This document shows, one piece after another, positions 1 through 8,402 of a DNA stretch of 19,557 bases. The DNA lies in assembly GCA_963579025.1 (NCBI GenBank), contig CAUZFZ010000178.1, positions 1-19,557 on the forward strand. The letters are read 5' to 3'. The position numbers were made by a program, and so were the translations under genes. This DNA is from CAUZFZ01 sp963579025 (lineage in GTDB: Bacteria > Planctomycetota > Planctomycetia > Planctomycetales > Planctomycetaceae). Positions within the stretch are counted from its first letter, which is position 1; each line of letters opens with the position of its first letter. The notes beneath the pieces were generated by a model, which ran no database searches, was not told the origin of the DNA, and saw only the letters and a list, made by a program, of their open reading frames with translations.

Positions 1-86
1 CTGCCTTGGAACGCACTGACTGTGAGGCTCCGCCTCACGCCCGTCACTGCGAGGCGGAGCCTCGAAAGCCGTGCGTTCCAGGGCAG
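1..86. repeat. Nested inverted repeat (large hairpin)
   Basis: The outer arms are 1-16 and 71-86, complementary over 16 bp with one G:T-type mismatch. The inner arms are 24-36 (GAGGCTCCGCCTC) and 51-63 (GAGGCGGAGCCTC), perfectly complementary over 13 bp. The spacers between outer and inner arms are 7 nt on each side, so the whole unit folds as a two-storey hairpin. The element begins at the first base of the window and may extend further left. It resembles the interspersed GC-rich palindromes common between planctomycete genes, and could be a REP-like or MITE-like element or a bidirectional terminator for the gene ending at 252. No T-tract follows it. Confidence 0.8.
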
Positions 87-162
87 AGCCCGGGAACGAG
101 GCTCTGAAAATTCTTAACGGCGTTGCCCTGCCGGGGCTCAACGTGCAATTGGAGCCCTGTTT

Positions 163-207
163 CCACGGGTTGAAACCCGTGGCTAATCGCCTTCGTCCCT
201 TCGGGAC
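163..207. repeat. Two adjacent short perfect hairpins
   Basis: Positions 163-171 (CCACGGGTT) and 174-182 (AACCCGTGG) form a perfect 9-bp stem with a 2-nt gap. Positions 195-199 (GTCCC) and 203-207 (GGGAC) form a 5-bp stem around TTC. They lie 45-90 bp beyond the stop codon of the minus-strand amidotransferase gene, so they could act in 3' end formation. The lack of a T-run on either side makes a dispersed repeat at least as likely. The rest of 87-251 shows no gene. Confidence 0.65.
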
Positions 208-251
208 TGAGATCTCGCAACTTCAAAACATCTGCCTCGGCCCGACGCACG

Positions 252-1106
252 TCACTGCCCGCTTGATCCTGTTGTCCGACGCTGCCGATATTCGCGTGCT
301 GCATCCAGCAGTGCCGCCCAGATGGTGTCCTGTTGCGGTGGCACCTCCGGATGCCATTGCACCGCGATACAGAATTCCTGATCAGGCAGCTCAATGCCTT
401 CGATGACGCCGTCCGTCGCCCGCGCGGTGACGCGGATTCCACGTCCCGGGTCGAGCACAGCCTGTCCGTGAAAGGAATTGACGGACTGCCTGCCGGAACC
501 CAGCAGCTGACCAATGCGGCTGCCGGCTTCGATCTCAACCTCGTGAGCAGCCATGCTGTCGATTCCAATACTGTGCGTCGCGGATCGTTGCGAGTCATGG
601 CGCAGATTGACGAGTGTGCCGCCGTGGGCCACGTTGAGGATCTGTATTCCACGACACACGCCCAAAATCGGGATATTACGACTCAGGGCCTCGCGAATCA
701 GTGCCAGCTCGAAATCGTCACGTTGCCGATCAACAAGTTTCGCTGCCCCGGCATCACCATTGTACAAATCGGGATCCACGTCTCCGCCTCCAGCCAGCAG
801 GAGCGCATCAACCTGATTCAGAATAGTCCGCGGATCGTCTTCGGCCGGATTGAGTTCGAGCGTTCTGGCTCCGGCGCGAACGAGTGCGATCTCGTAGTTC
901 TTTGTGGTGATTCCAATCTGAGCGTGCCATGCCGTGTCGTAGGACACGGCAATCACCGGGGCATCCGCGGGTATCGTCAGCCACTCCCACGCGCCCGGCC
1001 CGAACCACACGACCGCAAGAGTCACAGCGCCCGACACGACGAGCCCGCGTACCCAGCGACGCTTCTTCCCGGGTTCGGATGTTGACTTCGCAGGCTGCTC
1101 CGGCAT
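252..1106 (-). CDS. Membrane-anchored class I glutamine amidotransferase (peptidase C26 / PuuD-like)
   Basis: The 284-residue protein belongs to the gamma-glutamyl hydrolase-like branch of class I glutamine amidotransferases. Visible motifs are the LLAGGGDVDP strand-loop (103-112), the nucleophile elbow GVCRG with Cys151, SFHGQ (211-215) and the catalytic WHPE with His252 and Glu254, so the Cys-His-Glu triad is complete. Family members such as PuuD hydrolyse gamma-glutamyl amide bonds of small molecules. The substrate here is unknown. Residues about 19-40, after a Lys/Arg-rich stretch, are hydrophobic and look like an N-terminal membrane anchor, which is unusual because most C26 enzymes are cytosolic. 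The ATG at 1106 is chosen because it includes this segment; its ribosome-binding site is weak. The gene lies 77 bp downstream of the LamG gene on the same strand and is probably co-transcribed with it. Confidence 0.88.
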   Translation of the reverse strand: MPEQPAKSTSEPGKKRRWVRGLVVSGAVTLAVVWFGPGAWEWLTIPADAPVIAVSYDTAWHAQIGITTKNYEIALVRAGARTLELNPAEDDPRTILNQVDALLLAGGGDVDPDLYNGDAGAAKLVDRQRDDFELALIREALSRNIPILGVCRGIQILNVAHGGTLVNLRHDSQRSATHSIGIDSMAAHEVEIEAGSRIGQLLGSGRQSVNSFHGQAVLDPGRGIRVTARATDGVIEGIELPDQEFCIAVQWHPEVPPQQDTIWAALLDAAREYRQRRTTGSSGQ

Positions 1107-1183
1107 GTGGCTGAGCTTTCGAGGACTTTCGGCATTTTTCAGGTCATCGCCCCGTTAAGGCAATTGTTCCGCGGACGGAAACC

Positions 1184-2374
1184 TCACTCAGCCGCGTTGT
1201 CATCTGCGGGAGGGCGGGGCCATGGGCTACGGCGATGAGCGACGCCGGCTGCTTTGATTCGAGAACGCCTGCTCGCCGGGCCCAGGCCGCGTTTGCTCTG
1301 CTGGTAAAGCTCATTCACTTCGATGGGACTCAAACACCTGGCCAGTATCACAACTTCGTCGATCGCACCGAGAAAGTTCTCGTTCAGAGTAAGCTTGCTG
1401 TCCATCGTGTTGAGGGCCAGTTCGTAAGAGACGGCATCCGTAAGGGACCCATTACGATAGGCTCGCAGTGTCGTTCCGTCGTATGCCATTGCGACGTGGT
1501 GCCAGCCACGGACTGCTTCGAACAGTGATCGTGTCGTCTTGTCACCGTAAGTCCAAAGACGGTATCTGTTGTTCCAGTAGCCCCAGCGGAACTGCTGCGA
1601 TTGGTCACTCTTTCCCCAGCCGAACATCGGGTCCATTCGAGTTTGTGCCGGCATCCCAATGTAGATCCACATGGCAAAGGTGCGGGGGTCCTTCTCCACG
1701 ATTCCGACGTCTTTATCACTGACCAGCGAAGCACCCGGTTTGTCGAATCCGATCGCCGTACCAGGTGACCGTGGAACCGTACGATGTCCAAAGATGCGGC
1801 CGTGGTTCTCCCGACTGCTTAAGTCCTTCACGATCGTCGTACCGTCATCCACACGGGTTTCGGCAGCGTCAAACGTCCATACCAGGACAGCATCCTTCAA
1901 CAGCCCTTGTCCGTCATCGGAGCCGTTCCGCCACACTTCAAACAGTTTCTGTTCTTCCCGGACTGCAGTCGCCACTTTAAGATTCAACTCCTTGGTGTAA
2001 GCTTCAACAGTCTTATCGTAGACACGGTCGAGCGTCTTATCTGCTGATCGAAGCGTCAGGAGATATCTTCTGATCTCCGCGAGAAGTCCCGGACGAATGA
2101 TCGGGCCGGTACGCGTTTGGAAGGCCGCTTTTTCAGCCAGCAGCGACTTGGTTTCTTCGAGATCGCCTCGCGCGGCCGCCCTCTTTTGCTCCGCATTGAC
2201 CGCATCGAGAAACGTCATTTCGGCCGCGGCGATCGCGCTCGTGTGTGCGGACTTCGCCTGATTCAACGCCGCAGCAATGGAGTCATCCTCATCATCTGCA
2301 TGAGTGACGCTTGTCATCAGACAGATGCCAATCACACTCGTCAGCAGCAATTCACTCCAGTGTCTTTCCAGCAT
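1184..2374 (-). CDS. Exported LamG / concanavalin A-like domain protein
   Basis: The 396-residue protein starts with a signal peptide (hydrophobic 9-22, likely cleavage after THA at 26). An alpha-helical, charged, probably coiled-coil region follows (about 30-150), then a LamG-type jelly roll (about 163-357). The lectin-like fold is shown by VLVWTFDA near the start, GWHHVAMAYDG in the middle and the typical closing strand-helix GAIDEVVILARCLSPIEV. Such planctomycete proteins are usually periplasmic or surface-bound and bind carbohydrate or protein; no enzymatic residues are evident. The frame is open to an ATG at 2488, but the ATG at 2374 is preferred. It begins the signal peptide directly and has GGGAG with a 9-nt spacer. 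The last 35 residues are basic and Pro-rich and probably disordered. It lies between the WD40 and amidotransferase genes. Confidence 0.85.
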   Translation of the reverse strand: MLERHWSELLLTSVIGICLMTSVTHADDEDDSIAAALNQAKSAHTSAIAAAEMTFLDAVNAEQKRAAARGDLEETKSLLAEKAAFQTRTGPIIRPGLLAEIRRYLLTLRSADKTLDRVYDKTVEAYTKELNLKVATAVREEQKLFEVWRNGSDDGQGLLKDAVLVWTFDAAETRVDDGTTIVKDLSSRENHGRIFGHRTVPRSPGTAIGFDKPGASLVSDKDVGIVEKDPRTFAMWIYIGMPAQTRMDPMFGWGKSDQSQQFRWGYWNNRYRLWTYGDKTTRSLFEAVRGWHHVAMAYDGTTLRAYRNGSLTDAVSYELALNTMDSKLTLNENFLGAIDEVVILARCLSPIEVNELYQQSKRGLGPASRRSRIKAAGVAHRRSPWPRPPADDNAAE

Positions 2375-2524
2375 AGTTACGAACTCCCGTCGCCGTATCA
2401 GATTGCAGTGGGGTGACCCGGCCAGAGTGGCCTGGTCGCGCAGCGAGAACAAGATCCACCTTCCGTGAAGGATATTGTCGGCCGACACGAGACTGCAAAC
2501 GCCGTATGGTCATGGACCCACCCT

Positions 2525-2542
2525 TTGACCGCGATCGGTCAA
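2525..2542. repeat. Short perfect inverted repeat over the WD40 stop codon
   Basis: TTGACCG (2525-2531) and CGGTCAA (2536-2542) form a perfect 7-bp stem with a 4-nt loop that includes the minus-strand stop codon (2539-2541). No T-tract follows on the minus strand, so it is a weak candidate for a terminator or RNA-stabilising 3' hairpin. It could also be chance in this GC-rich DNA. The 164 bp between this stop and the LamG start hold no other visible element. Confidence 0.35.
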
Positions 2543-5532
2543 TCGCTCCGAACCGATCGAGACGCCGCCGTTTCAATCATCCTGAGTCGGAGCCGACCGG
2601 ACTGTGGATCCAATACCTGTCCGGTCCGGCGTTCGAGTTGTTGCAACTCTCGTTTCAGTTCGTCCGTACTCCAGGTCGGCAATGTCCACTCGATAATCTC
2701 CCCGCGGATGTTTACTGCGTAGATTGCGCCGGTCTGTGGATGCTGCAGACACTGCTTCACGCCGTAGGGGGATCTCAGCCGACGCAATGGTGCCGGATGA
2801 CCGGTCGGAGACAATAGCCAGACTTCCTGACCCGTCTTCAGGACCACGGTGCCATCCTCGCGAACCGCGACGACACTGCCGCTCGGCACGTCGAATTCGG
2901 CGAACAGTTGGAAATCCTCAAGCGACAAGAACTTCATACTGGCCCCGGAACTGCCCGACCTTCTCAACGTCGATGCACCCCAGGTGACAGCGAATCGCGC
3001 CTGCGGATCGATCTTCGCGTACATGATGTCATTCTCGTCGAAGCCGCTCTGCTCCGAACCTCGACGATGGAACTCGTGCAGCAGCTTGCCGGTCTCTGCA
3101 GACCACAGCCAGGCAAGCCGCGACTCGAACCGCGACCCCACGATGAAACGGCATTCCCGGTCGAAGTCGACGGCATCCAGATCACGTGGCTGGAAGTTCT
3201 CGATCGTGACTGTTGGATGCCCGGGATCAAAATAGTGCAGACGCGCGAAGGAGGGATCGGTTCCGACAGGGCGGCGCGACTTGTGCCAGACCAGCACCCC
3301 ACTTTCATCGGGCACTAGCCGAGCCCGCAGAAAGTCACGCTCGGCCGTCACACGTAGCAACGGCTCTTCGTCGTCGATTGAGAGCACCAGAATCTCGCCC
3401 TCGCCGTATCGGTTGGTGCGCGTTTGGTTGGTGTTCGTTGTGGCGAGCAGTCGCCGGCCATCGGAGAAGGGCACGACGTCACTGAACCAGTGCGCGATCT
3501 TCCACTGTCGAAGCGGCTCATCCCGGGTGACTTCTTCGAGCCGCAACTCGTGCTGATGCCAGACAAGATACCGGCGGTCATCCAGAAACCGGAATCTCCG
3601 CCAACTGTGGAACTCACCTTCCACGGGCCAGGTTTTCAGCGGCTCTGCTTCATGAATGGACCGCAATTGAAAGTACTTCTGGACGCGTGGACGCGGCTCG
3701 GGCCGGTCTTCGGGTACGGGTATGGGGCGGTCACGACGCGGGCGTGCTGACGGCGCCGTCCGTTTTATCTGCGTCACGATCAGATGTTCGCCATGCGAGG
3801 TGGCGCTGTGCAAATAGCACTCCCAGTCCACCGGGGACTGCCATAAAGCCTCCGATTTCTTGAGTGACCACACGGACAGCCGTTGCCCGGAATAGCCGCC
3901 GGCGAGAAACCGGTCTCCATTCAACCAGCGGACTATCGGAGGATTCCCGCCTGAAGTCGTTATGCGAACCACTGGTTGTGGCACGCCATGATTGAGATTC
4001 CAGACACGGACGACCCGTCCGTCGCCCCATGTAATCAGCCGCTGTCCGTCGGCAGTAAAAACCGCGTCGCGAACGGGGCCCGAAAACTGACGGAGCGGAA
4101 TGCTTTCTCTCGGAAATTCCGAGCTCCTGAACTTCGGAATGGCGAAGAGCCGCGCGGGGTTTCCCTTCGTGACGACCACCAATTGCGGCTGCGTGGGATG
4201 AAACACGATCGACTCGACAGAGCTATTGGAAGACCACTGAATCAGACGCTGGATTTTGTCTTCACGCAGTGACCACAAGCTGACGGTTCCGTCGCCCGAC
4301 CAGGCAACCAGGTGCTCGCCGGTCGGATCAAACCGGACATCACGGACCGGACTGTTGAGAGTCAATGTTGCGACGAGCCGCCGTTCAGCGCACGACCAGA
4401 CGTCGAGTGACATCGACGTAATCCTCACTGCGTACTGGCGGACCTTCGGAGGTGCTTCGCCCCAGGAGACAACGTGTTTTCCATCGGGACTGAGCACAGC
4501 TCGGCCCGGAGCACTCCACGCGTTATCACCGTGCAGTGGTTCGAATTTAGCCGCATCCAGCGACCAGATTTGCATCGTCGACTGTTTCGGAGTGCCGTGC
4601 CATGTGAGTAACTGCTGACTGTAAGGAATCAGCAACGTCTGCAGAACCGGCCCATTGCAGTGGACGCTGCGAGTCGACTTGCCTGTCTGCGTGTCCCAGA
4701 CTTGCACCTGCTGACCATCGAACCTGGCAACGAGTTTGGGCGTTTCGGTTCTTTCGTCTCGTCCCCTGAATGGATTCCCCAGCAACACTCGTTCGAATGG
4801 ATCAGTCACTTTTTCGGGCTTCGAACCGGGCGTCCAGCGCCAGATGACTTTGCTCGCAGATGTGACAACGGCTTCTCCGTTCGGGTGAAACACCGCCCGG
4901 GGGACACCTCCAGTTCGCGTGCCAGCATACGGATTGAACTGGCTCGCGGGTTCGTCGCTGTCGAATGGCCAGACGGCAACGGCGTTGAATGCGCCGATCA
5001 GCAGCAATCGCTTGCGCGGGTGGAATCGAGCCCAGCCCACTCCAACTGGTAGTTCGAGCGAGCGGACATGAGTGCCGGTTTCGAGCGACCAGATATGCAC
5101 CGAGCGTCCTACATAGCTCCACGAGCACAGCAGGTTTCCGTCTGGCGAAATGACCGTGCCACCAACCGGGGCCTGATGGGGAAACGAGAAGTCGACCGCG
5201 CCAACGACATCCTGCGCCGCGTGCGAAGCGTCGATCGCCAATTGCTGATCGTCCGCGGCTGCCGCATTCAGTCCAGCGTGCAGAAAATAGTGGGCGGCCT
5301 TAATTGGGTCATGTTCTGAGTCGCGGGCCACCACACCAAGTTCGAACTGCGAACGGGACAGCAAACGATCGGACTGACTCGCAGTTCCCCGCTCAGTGTT
5401 GACGGAGCGTGTCTCATCAGATTGGGACGCGGCGACTGGTTCCGGCTCCTCACAGACACATACGGCGGCGAGTAAGCCGACGACGAGCACGCCCGCCGTA
5501 ACAACGCCCACGCCGGAGGGATGCGGACACAT
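2539..5532 (-). CDS. Membrane-anchored WD40 beta-propeller protein
   Basis: With the ATG at 5532 the protein has 997 residues. It opens with a hydrophobic segment (about 8-27) acting as signal anchor or uncleaved signal. A helical lead-in (about 56-110, containing KAAHYFLHAGLNAA) of the kind often placed before planctomycete WD40 arrays follows, then a long repeat array. Blade-ending WD-type motifs are visible near 146 (HIWS), 187 (VWP), 278 (VWD), 321 (QIWS), 377 (DVWS), 418 (SLWS), 509 (RVWN), 553 (SVWS) and 808 (WLWS). Strand pairs such as VISPDGNLL and FDPTGEHLVAW precede them. There are enough blades for two propellers, joined by an Arg/Pro-rich linker at about 591-618. It is probably a scaffold outside the cytoplasm; partners are unknown. 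The frame is open to 5748, and no start has a strong ribosome-binding site. The ATG at 5532 is chosen for signal placement. Confidence 0.82.
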   Translation of the reverse strand: MCPHPSGVGVVTAGVLVVGLLAAVCVCEEPEPVAASQSDETRSVNTERGTASQSDRLLSRSQFELGVVARDSEHDPIKAAHYFLHAGLNAAAADDQQLAIDASHAAQDVVGAVDFSFPHQAPVGGTVISPDGNLLCSWSYVGRSVHIWSLETGTHVRSLELPVGVGWARFHPRKRLLLIGAFNAVAVWPFDSDEPASQFNPYAGTRTGGVPRAVFHPNGEAVVTSASKVIWRWTPGSKPEKVTDPFERVLLGNPFRGRDERTETPKLVARFDGQQVQVWDTQTGKSTRSVHCNGPVLQTLLIPYSQQLLTWHGTPKQSTMQIWSLDAAKFEPLHGDNAWSAPGRAVLSPDGKHVVSWGEAPPKVRQYAVRITSMSLDVWSCAERRLVATLTLNSPVRDVRFDPTGEHLVAWSGDGTVSLWSLREDKIQRLIQWSSNSSVESIVFHPTQPQLVVVTKGNPARLFAIPKFRSSEFPRESIPLRQFSGPVRDAVFTADGQRLITWGDGRVVRVWNLNHGVPQPVVRITTSGGNPPIVRWLNGDRFLAGGYSGQRLSVWSLKKSEALWQSPVDWECYLHSATSHGEHLIVTQIKRTAPSARPRRDRPIPVPEDRPEPRPRVQKYFQLRSIHEAEPLKTWPVEGEFHSWRRFRFLDDRRYLVWHQHELRLEEVTRDEPLRQWKIAHWFSDVVPFSDGRRLLATTNTNQTRTNRYGEGEILVLSIDDEEPLLRVTAERDFLRARLVPDESGVLVWHKSRRPVGTDPSFARLHYFDPGHPTVTIENFQPRDLDAVDFDRECRFIVGSRFESRLAWLWSAETGKLLHEFHRRGSEQSGFDENDIMYAKIDPQARFAVTWGASTLRRSGSSGASMKFLSLEDFQLFAEFDVPSGSVVAVREDGTVVLKTGQEVWLLSPTGHPAPLRRLRSPYGVKQCLQHPQTGAIYAVNIRGEIIEWTLPTWSTDELKRELQQLERRTGQVLDPQSGRLRLRMIETAASRSVRSD

Positions 5533-6054
5533 ATGAATTTGCGAATGGAACACGGCCAGATTCCTGCTGGAGTACACAGTGTCGGTGCATTCGCAGCATC
5601 GCATCGAATCACGGTCGCGGCTACCTGATCCGCCGGATTGTCCGTGGCTTTCCGTGGAATCTCGAAACCTGCGAATCGACAGAGAGATCAGCCTCTGGCG
5701 ATATACACAGGGAGCCTGCTCACTCCGGTATGAGGCCGCGGCCTGCATCTTGCGTTAATTTGTCAAGAATCGAGTGGTGCGTAGAAAATCAATCCGGCTG
5801 GTCAACAACGGGCAACCGGGGGGACTGAGTAATGCGGATGGGTTGTTCCGCACGGTCTGCAGCCTCAAGCCGGAATTGGCCGATCCCGACATCAACCTTC
5901 GCGTCCGAGGGCTCAACCAGCTGACCGGTGTTGAAATGGTGATTGGACGCGGCAGGTCAACACTTGCGGTCACAGGCATGAGACGCCGCGATAAAGACGT
6001 CGTGCGGGGAATCGCCGGAACGGGCCAATTACTGGCGACAGGAGTCGACGGGCC
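5533..6054. other. Intergenic region between divergent genes, with open frames on both strands
   Basis: This stretch separates the minus-strand WD40 gene from the plus-strand lipoprotein and should contain both promoters; no convincing -35/-10 pair was found. The WD40 frame continues open to 5748. From about 5760 to 6054 a plus-strand frame starting with GTG at 5774 and a minus-strand frame are both free of stops. The plus frame runs out of frame into the lipoprotein gene. Neither translation resembles a family I recognise and neither has a good ribosome-binding site, so no gene is called. Confidence 0.5.
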
Positions 6055-6573
6055 ATGCCTCATATTCCCGCAACAGCAGCGTGGACACGCTGTACCGCCT
6101 GTTGTGTCATCGCACTGCTGATGACGGGGTGCGCGTTCGAACGTGAGTGGCAGGCGGCCCAAAGCTATGCGTATCCCGAGCATGAACTGGCCGGGTGCTG
6201 GGACGGAAGCTGGCAAAGCGACTCGAGTAGTCGTCAGGGCGACCTGCGGGCAATCATCACGAAAGAAGGAGCGGGCGCCTATCACGCGCATTTCAAGGCC
6301 ACACATGCGACGGGGATCCCGTTTGAGTTTGACACTCCGCTGCTGGTGACCGATGACGGCAGCGTCTACACGTTTGAGAGCGAGGCCGATCTTGGGTGGC
6401 TCGCTGGTGGACTTTACAACTGCGAGGGCATGGCCAACGGCTCGGATTTTGACGCAGACTTTCGGGTGTCGAACGGTAATCACGGCAGTTTCAGGATGCA
6501 GAAGCTGCCGTCGTGTGTGCAGAACTGCAGTCCGGTCGCGTCGGTGATCGACGAGCCACCGCCTTCGAGCTGA
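6055..6573 (+). CDS. Small secreted lipoprotein, function unknown
   Basis: The 172-residue protein begins with a lipoprotein signal peptide: hydrophobic CVIALLMTG ends in a lipobox-like LMTGC with the predicted lipidated Cys26. The mature part is beta-rich, starting with AGCWDGSWQSD (46-56) and alternating hydrophobic strands such as GDLRAIITKEG and SVYTFESEADLG. This suggests a small lipocalin-like or beta-barrel fold attached to a membrane. Four Cys residues (48, 123, 154, 158) could form disulphides. The ATG at 6055 is supported by GGAG at 6041-6044 with a 10-nt spacer. It is transcribed alone, divergent from the WD40 gene and convergent with the sigma-factor gene 46 bp away, with no obvious hairpin terminator between them. 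I do not recognise a specific family. Confidence 0.78.
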   Translation: MPHIPATAAWTRCTACCVIALLMTGCAFEREWQAAQSYAYPEHELAGCWDGSWQSDSSSRQGDLRAIITKEGAGAYHAHFKATHATGIPFEFDTPLLVTDDGSVYTFESEADLGWLAGGLYNCEGMANGSDFDADFRVSNGNHGSFRMQKLPSCVQNCSPVASVIDEPPPSS

Positions 6574-6619
6574 ATGGCGCAGGCTAAAACTCGCGCGTCG
6601 AACAGGTGCAGTTATTCGT

Positions 6620-8353
6620 TCACTCGACCGGCAGCGACAGGCCGGATTCATCCGCAATGCGGCGCAGCTTTTCGAGCCCGGCATTGATGATCTGACGTGA
6701 GCGTTCCTTCGAAACTCCCAGCCGATCGCCAACCTGCTCAAGCGTCATTGGCTCGGGCTGACCCTGCAACGCGAATCGCAGGCTGATGGCTTCCTGCTCG
6801 CGTTCATTCAATTCGCCGAGTATGGATTCGATCGTGTACCGCTGCTGCATCCCGCGTCGCTCGTCCTCGCCGATGCTGCTGCGGTCATCCATTGAGTCCG
6901 TCAGCAGTTCATCGGCTCCCGTGCGGAAGCGATCCTGATGAACTCCTTCGGCCGGGACCGATCGCGCATACGAACGCATCAACGCCCAACTGGCGTACGT
7001 CGAGAACTTGTTACCCCGTGAATAGTCAAACTTCTCAATCGCCCGGATCAGCGTCATGTTGCCATCGCTGATCAGTTCGAAGAACCCGGATGACGTGCGT
7101 CGATGCCGCCTTGCGATCGACACGACCAGCCGCAGGTTGCAGCGGATCAGTGTGTTCTTGACGCTCAGACTTTCTTCGATCAACGCCTCAATCCGGTCCA
7201 TGTCGGCCGTTCGATGCCGTGACTTCCGGAGATTGTCGCGGGCTTTGACTACGCAATGCTTCAGATAATTCATCAGTCGAAACAGATACTGCTCCTGCTC
7301 ACGCGTCAAAATCGGCGAGTCATACAGATCGCCCAGATACGCGGGCAGCTCACCATCCGGGTCCGCGGGAGCATGCTCCGGTAACAGCAGTCCCTCGGGT
7401 GGTTCGAGAATCGTCTCATCAGCGTTCGGCTCGTCGAACTCGTCGCTATAGATGTATTCGATGGGTTGCTGACACAGCGATGTGGCGCGGTACTCCGACG
7501 CAATGCGGTGAATGCTGGAACGCGTCCGTCCGAATCTGGCAGCCAGTCGAGCGACCGCCGTTCCCTTTCGCAGCGACACAAAGACGTCGCGTCGATCTGC
7601 GTCCGTGAGTGGTCTTCGGGTGGTGGGAAATACGGCGGCTTCGGGGTGCTGTTCGTCAAATGACTTCAGCGTATACCGAATCGTCTCGACAGCCCGACCT
7701 GTGCGGCGCGACAGCCGCTGTGTGACTTCGGTCAACGATGCGCCAAACCGCACCAGACGCCGAGCACGACGAATGATCTGCTCCCGTTCACTTTCGCTGA
7801 GCTGCGTGAATTTCGCGCCGCGATCGATCTGGTCCCGATGTGTCTCGATAAAGCGGTCAACAGCCGACTGCAGAAACCCGATCCGCTTGCGGCCTCCAAA
7901 CCGATACCGACGGCTGGGCAGTCCTCGATTACGCCAGCGGTCGACTGTCTTCGTTGACACGTTGAGCTGTCGGCTGACTTCACCAAGCGTCAGGACGAGC
8001 TCGGGTGATTTGTCGGCATCCAGGTTGGCGCTGTCGGAAAGGTCCTCAATGAAGCAGCGCAGATCGTGTAGTGCGTCTTCCCCGCGAATCTCGAGGTCGG
8101 GATACCGATCTGACCGATACTTCGTGATCCGTTCACAGAGTTCCGGGTAGTGGAACACATCCAGGGGCTGCACGGTTAGCAGCAGTTCTTCCGTCCGCTC
8201 GATCTGTTCGATCCGCGTGTGGACCGGAGTAAACCGGACCTGTTGATCGGCGAGCTGCTGCATCGCCGGATTACGGTATCGATGAGCGTCGGTTCCAGGC
8301 ACAGGCGAGGGGCGATCAGAGTGCGGAGGCAGATTGGTGCGAGGTTGCGTCAT
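6620..8353 (-). CDS. Sigma-70 family RNA polymerase sigma factor with N-terminal HTH modules
   Basis: The 577-residue protein has a C-terminal sigma-factor half. The region 1.2-like part (about 339-366) contains LTREQEQYLFRLMN. Region 2 (about 398-466) includes NLRLVVSIARRH, FELISDGNMTLIRAIEKFD and FSTYASWALMRSYARS. Region 4 (about 508-566) includes LNEREQEAISLRF and the helix-turn-helix VGDRLGVSKERSRQI. Region 3 is reduced to a short linker. The N-terminal half carries a MerR/excisionase-like HTH (about 119-172, LTLGEVSRQLNVSTKTVDRW) and two further HTH-like units (about 191-236 and 251-290), with an acidic linker at 298-335. It should direct RNA polymerase to a gene subset, and the added HTHs may give extra DNA contacts (inference). 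The start is the ATG at 8353, without a strong ribosome-binding site. The gene lies 49 bp downstream of a small acidic protein gene. Confidence 0.9.
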   Translation of the reverse strand: MTQPRTNLPPHSDRPSPVPGTDAHRYRNPAMQQLADQQVRFTPVHTRIEQIERTEELLLTVQPLDVFHYPELCERITKYRSDRYPDLEIRGEDALHDLRCFIEDLSDSANLDADKSPELVLTLGEVSRQLNVSTKTVDRWRNRGLPSRRYRFGGRKRIGFLQSAVDRFIETHRDQIDRGAKFTQLSESEREQIIRRARRLVRFGASLTEVTQRLSRRTGRAVETIRYTLKSFDEQHPEAAVFPTTRRPLTDADRRDVFVSLRKGTAVARLAARFGRTRSSIHRIASEYRATSLCQQPIEYIYSDEFDEPNADETILEPPEGLLLPEHAPADPDGELPAYLGDLYDSPILTREQEQYLFRLMNYLKHCVVKARDNLRKSRHRTADMDRIEALIEESLSVKNTLIRCNLRLVVSIARRHRRTSSGFFELISDGNMTLIRAIEKFDYSRGNKFSTYASWALMRSYARSVPAEGVHQDRFRTGADELLTDSMDDRSSIGEDERRGMQQRYTIESILGELNEREQEAISLRFALQGQPEPMTLEQVGDRLGVSKERSRQIINAGLEKLRRIADESGLSLPVE

Positions 8354-8402
8354 ACACGCAACCCGGATTCATTCTCTGACGACGTCAGTTCCGTTCGCAA
8401 GG

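Noticed and set aside
1..251. CRISPR array or integron att sites
   Set aside because: The hairpins differ from one another and show no regular repeat-spacer spacing; there is no cas or integrase gene in the window.
333..1085. Plus-strand 250-residue frame opposite the amidotransferase
   Set aside because: The minus-strand product has a complete Cys-His-Glu triad and family motifs; the plus frame shows no domain.
5755..6741. Minus-strand 328-residue frame across the lipoprotein gene
   Set aside because: It is rich in Arg, Ser and Pro without recognisable motifs, overlaps the sigma-factor gene, and lies opposite a lipoprotein with signal peptide, lipobox and ribosome-binding site.
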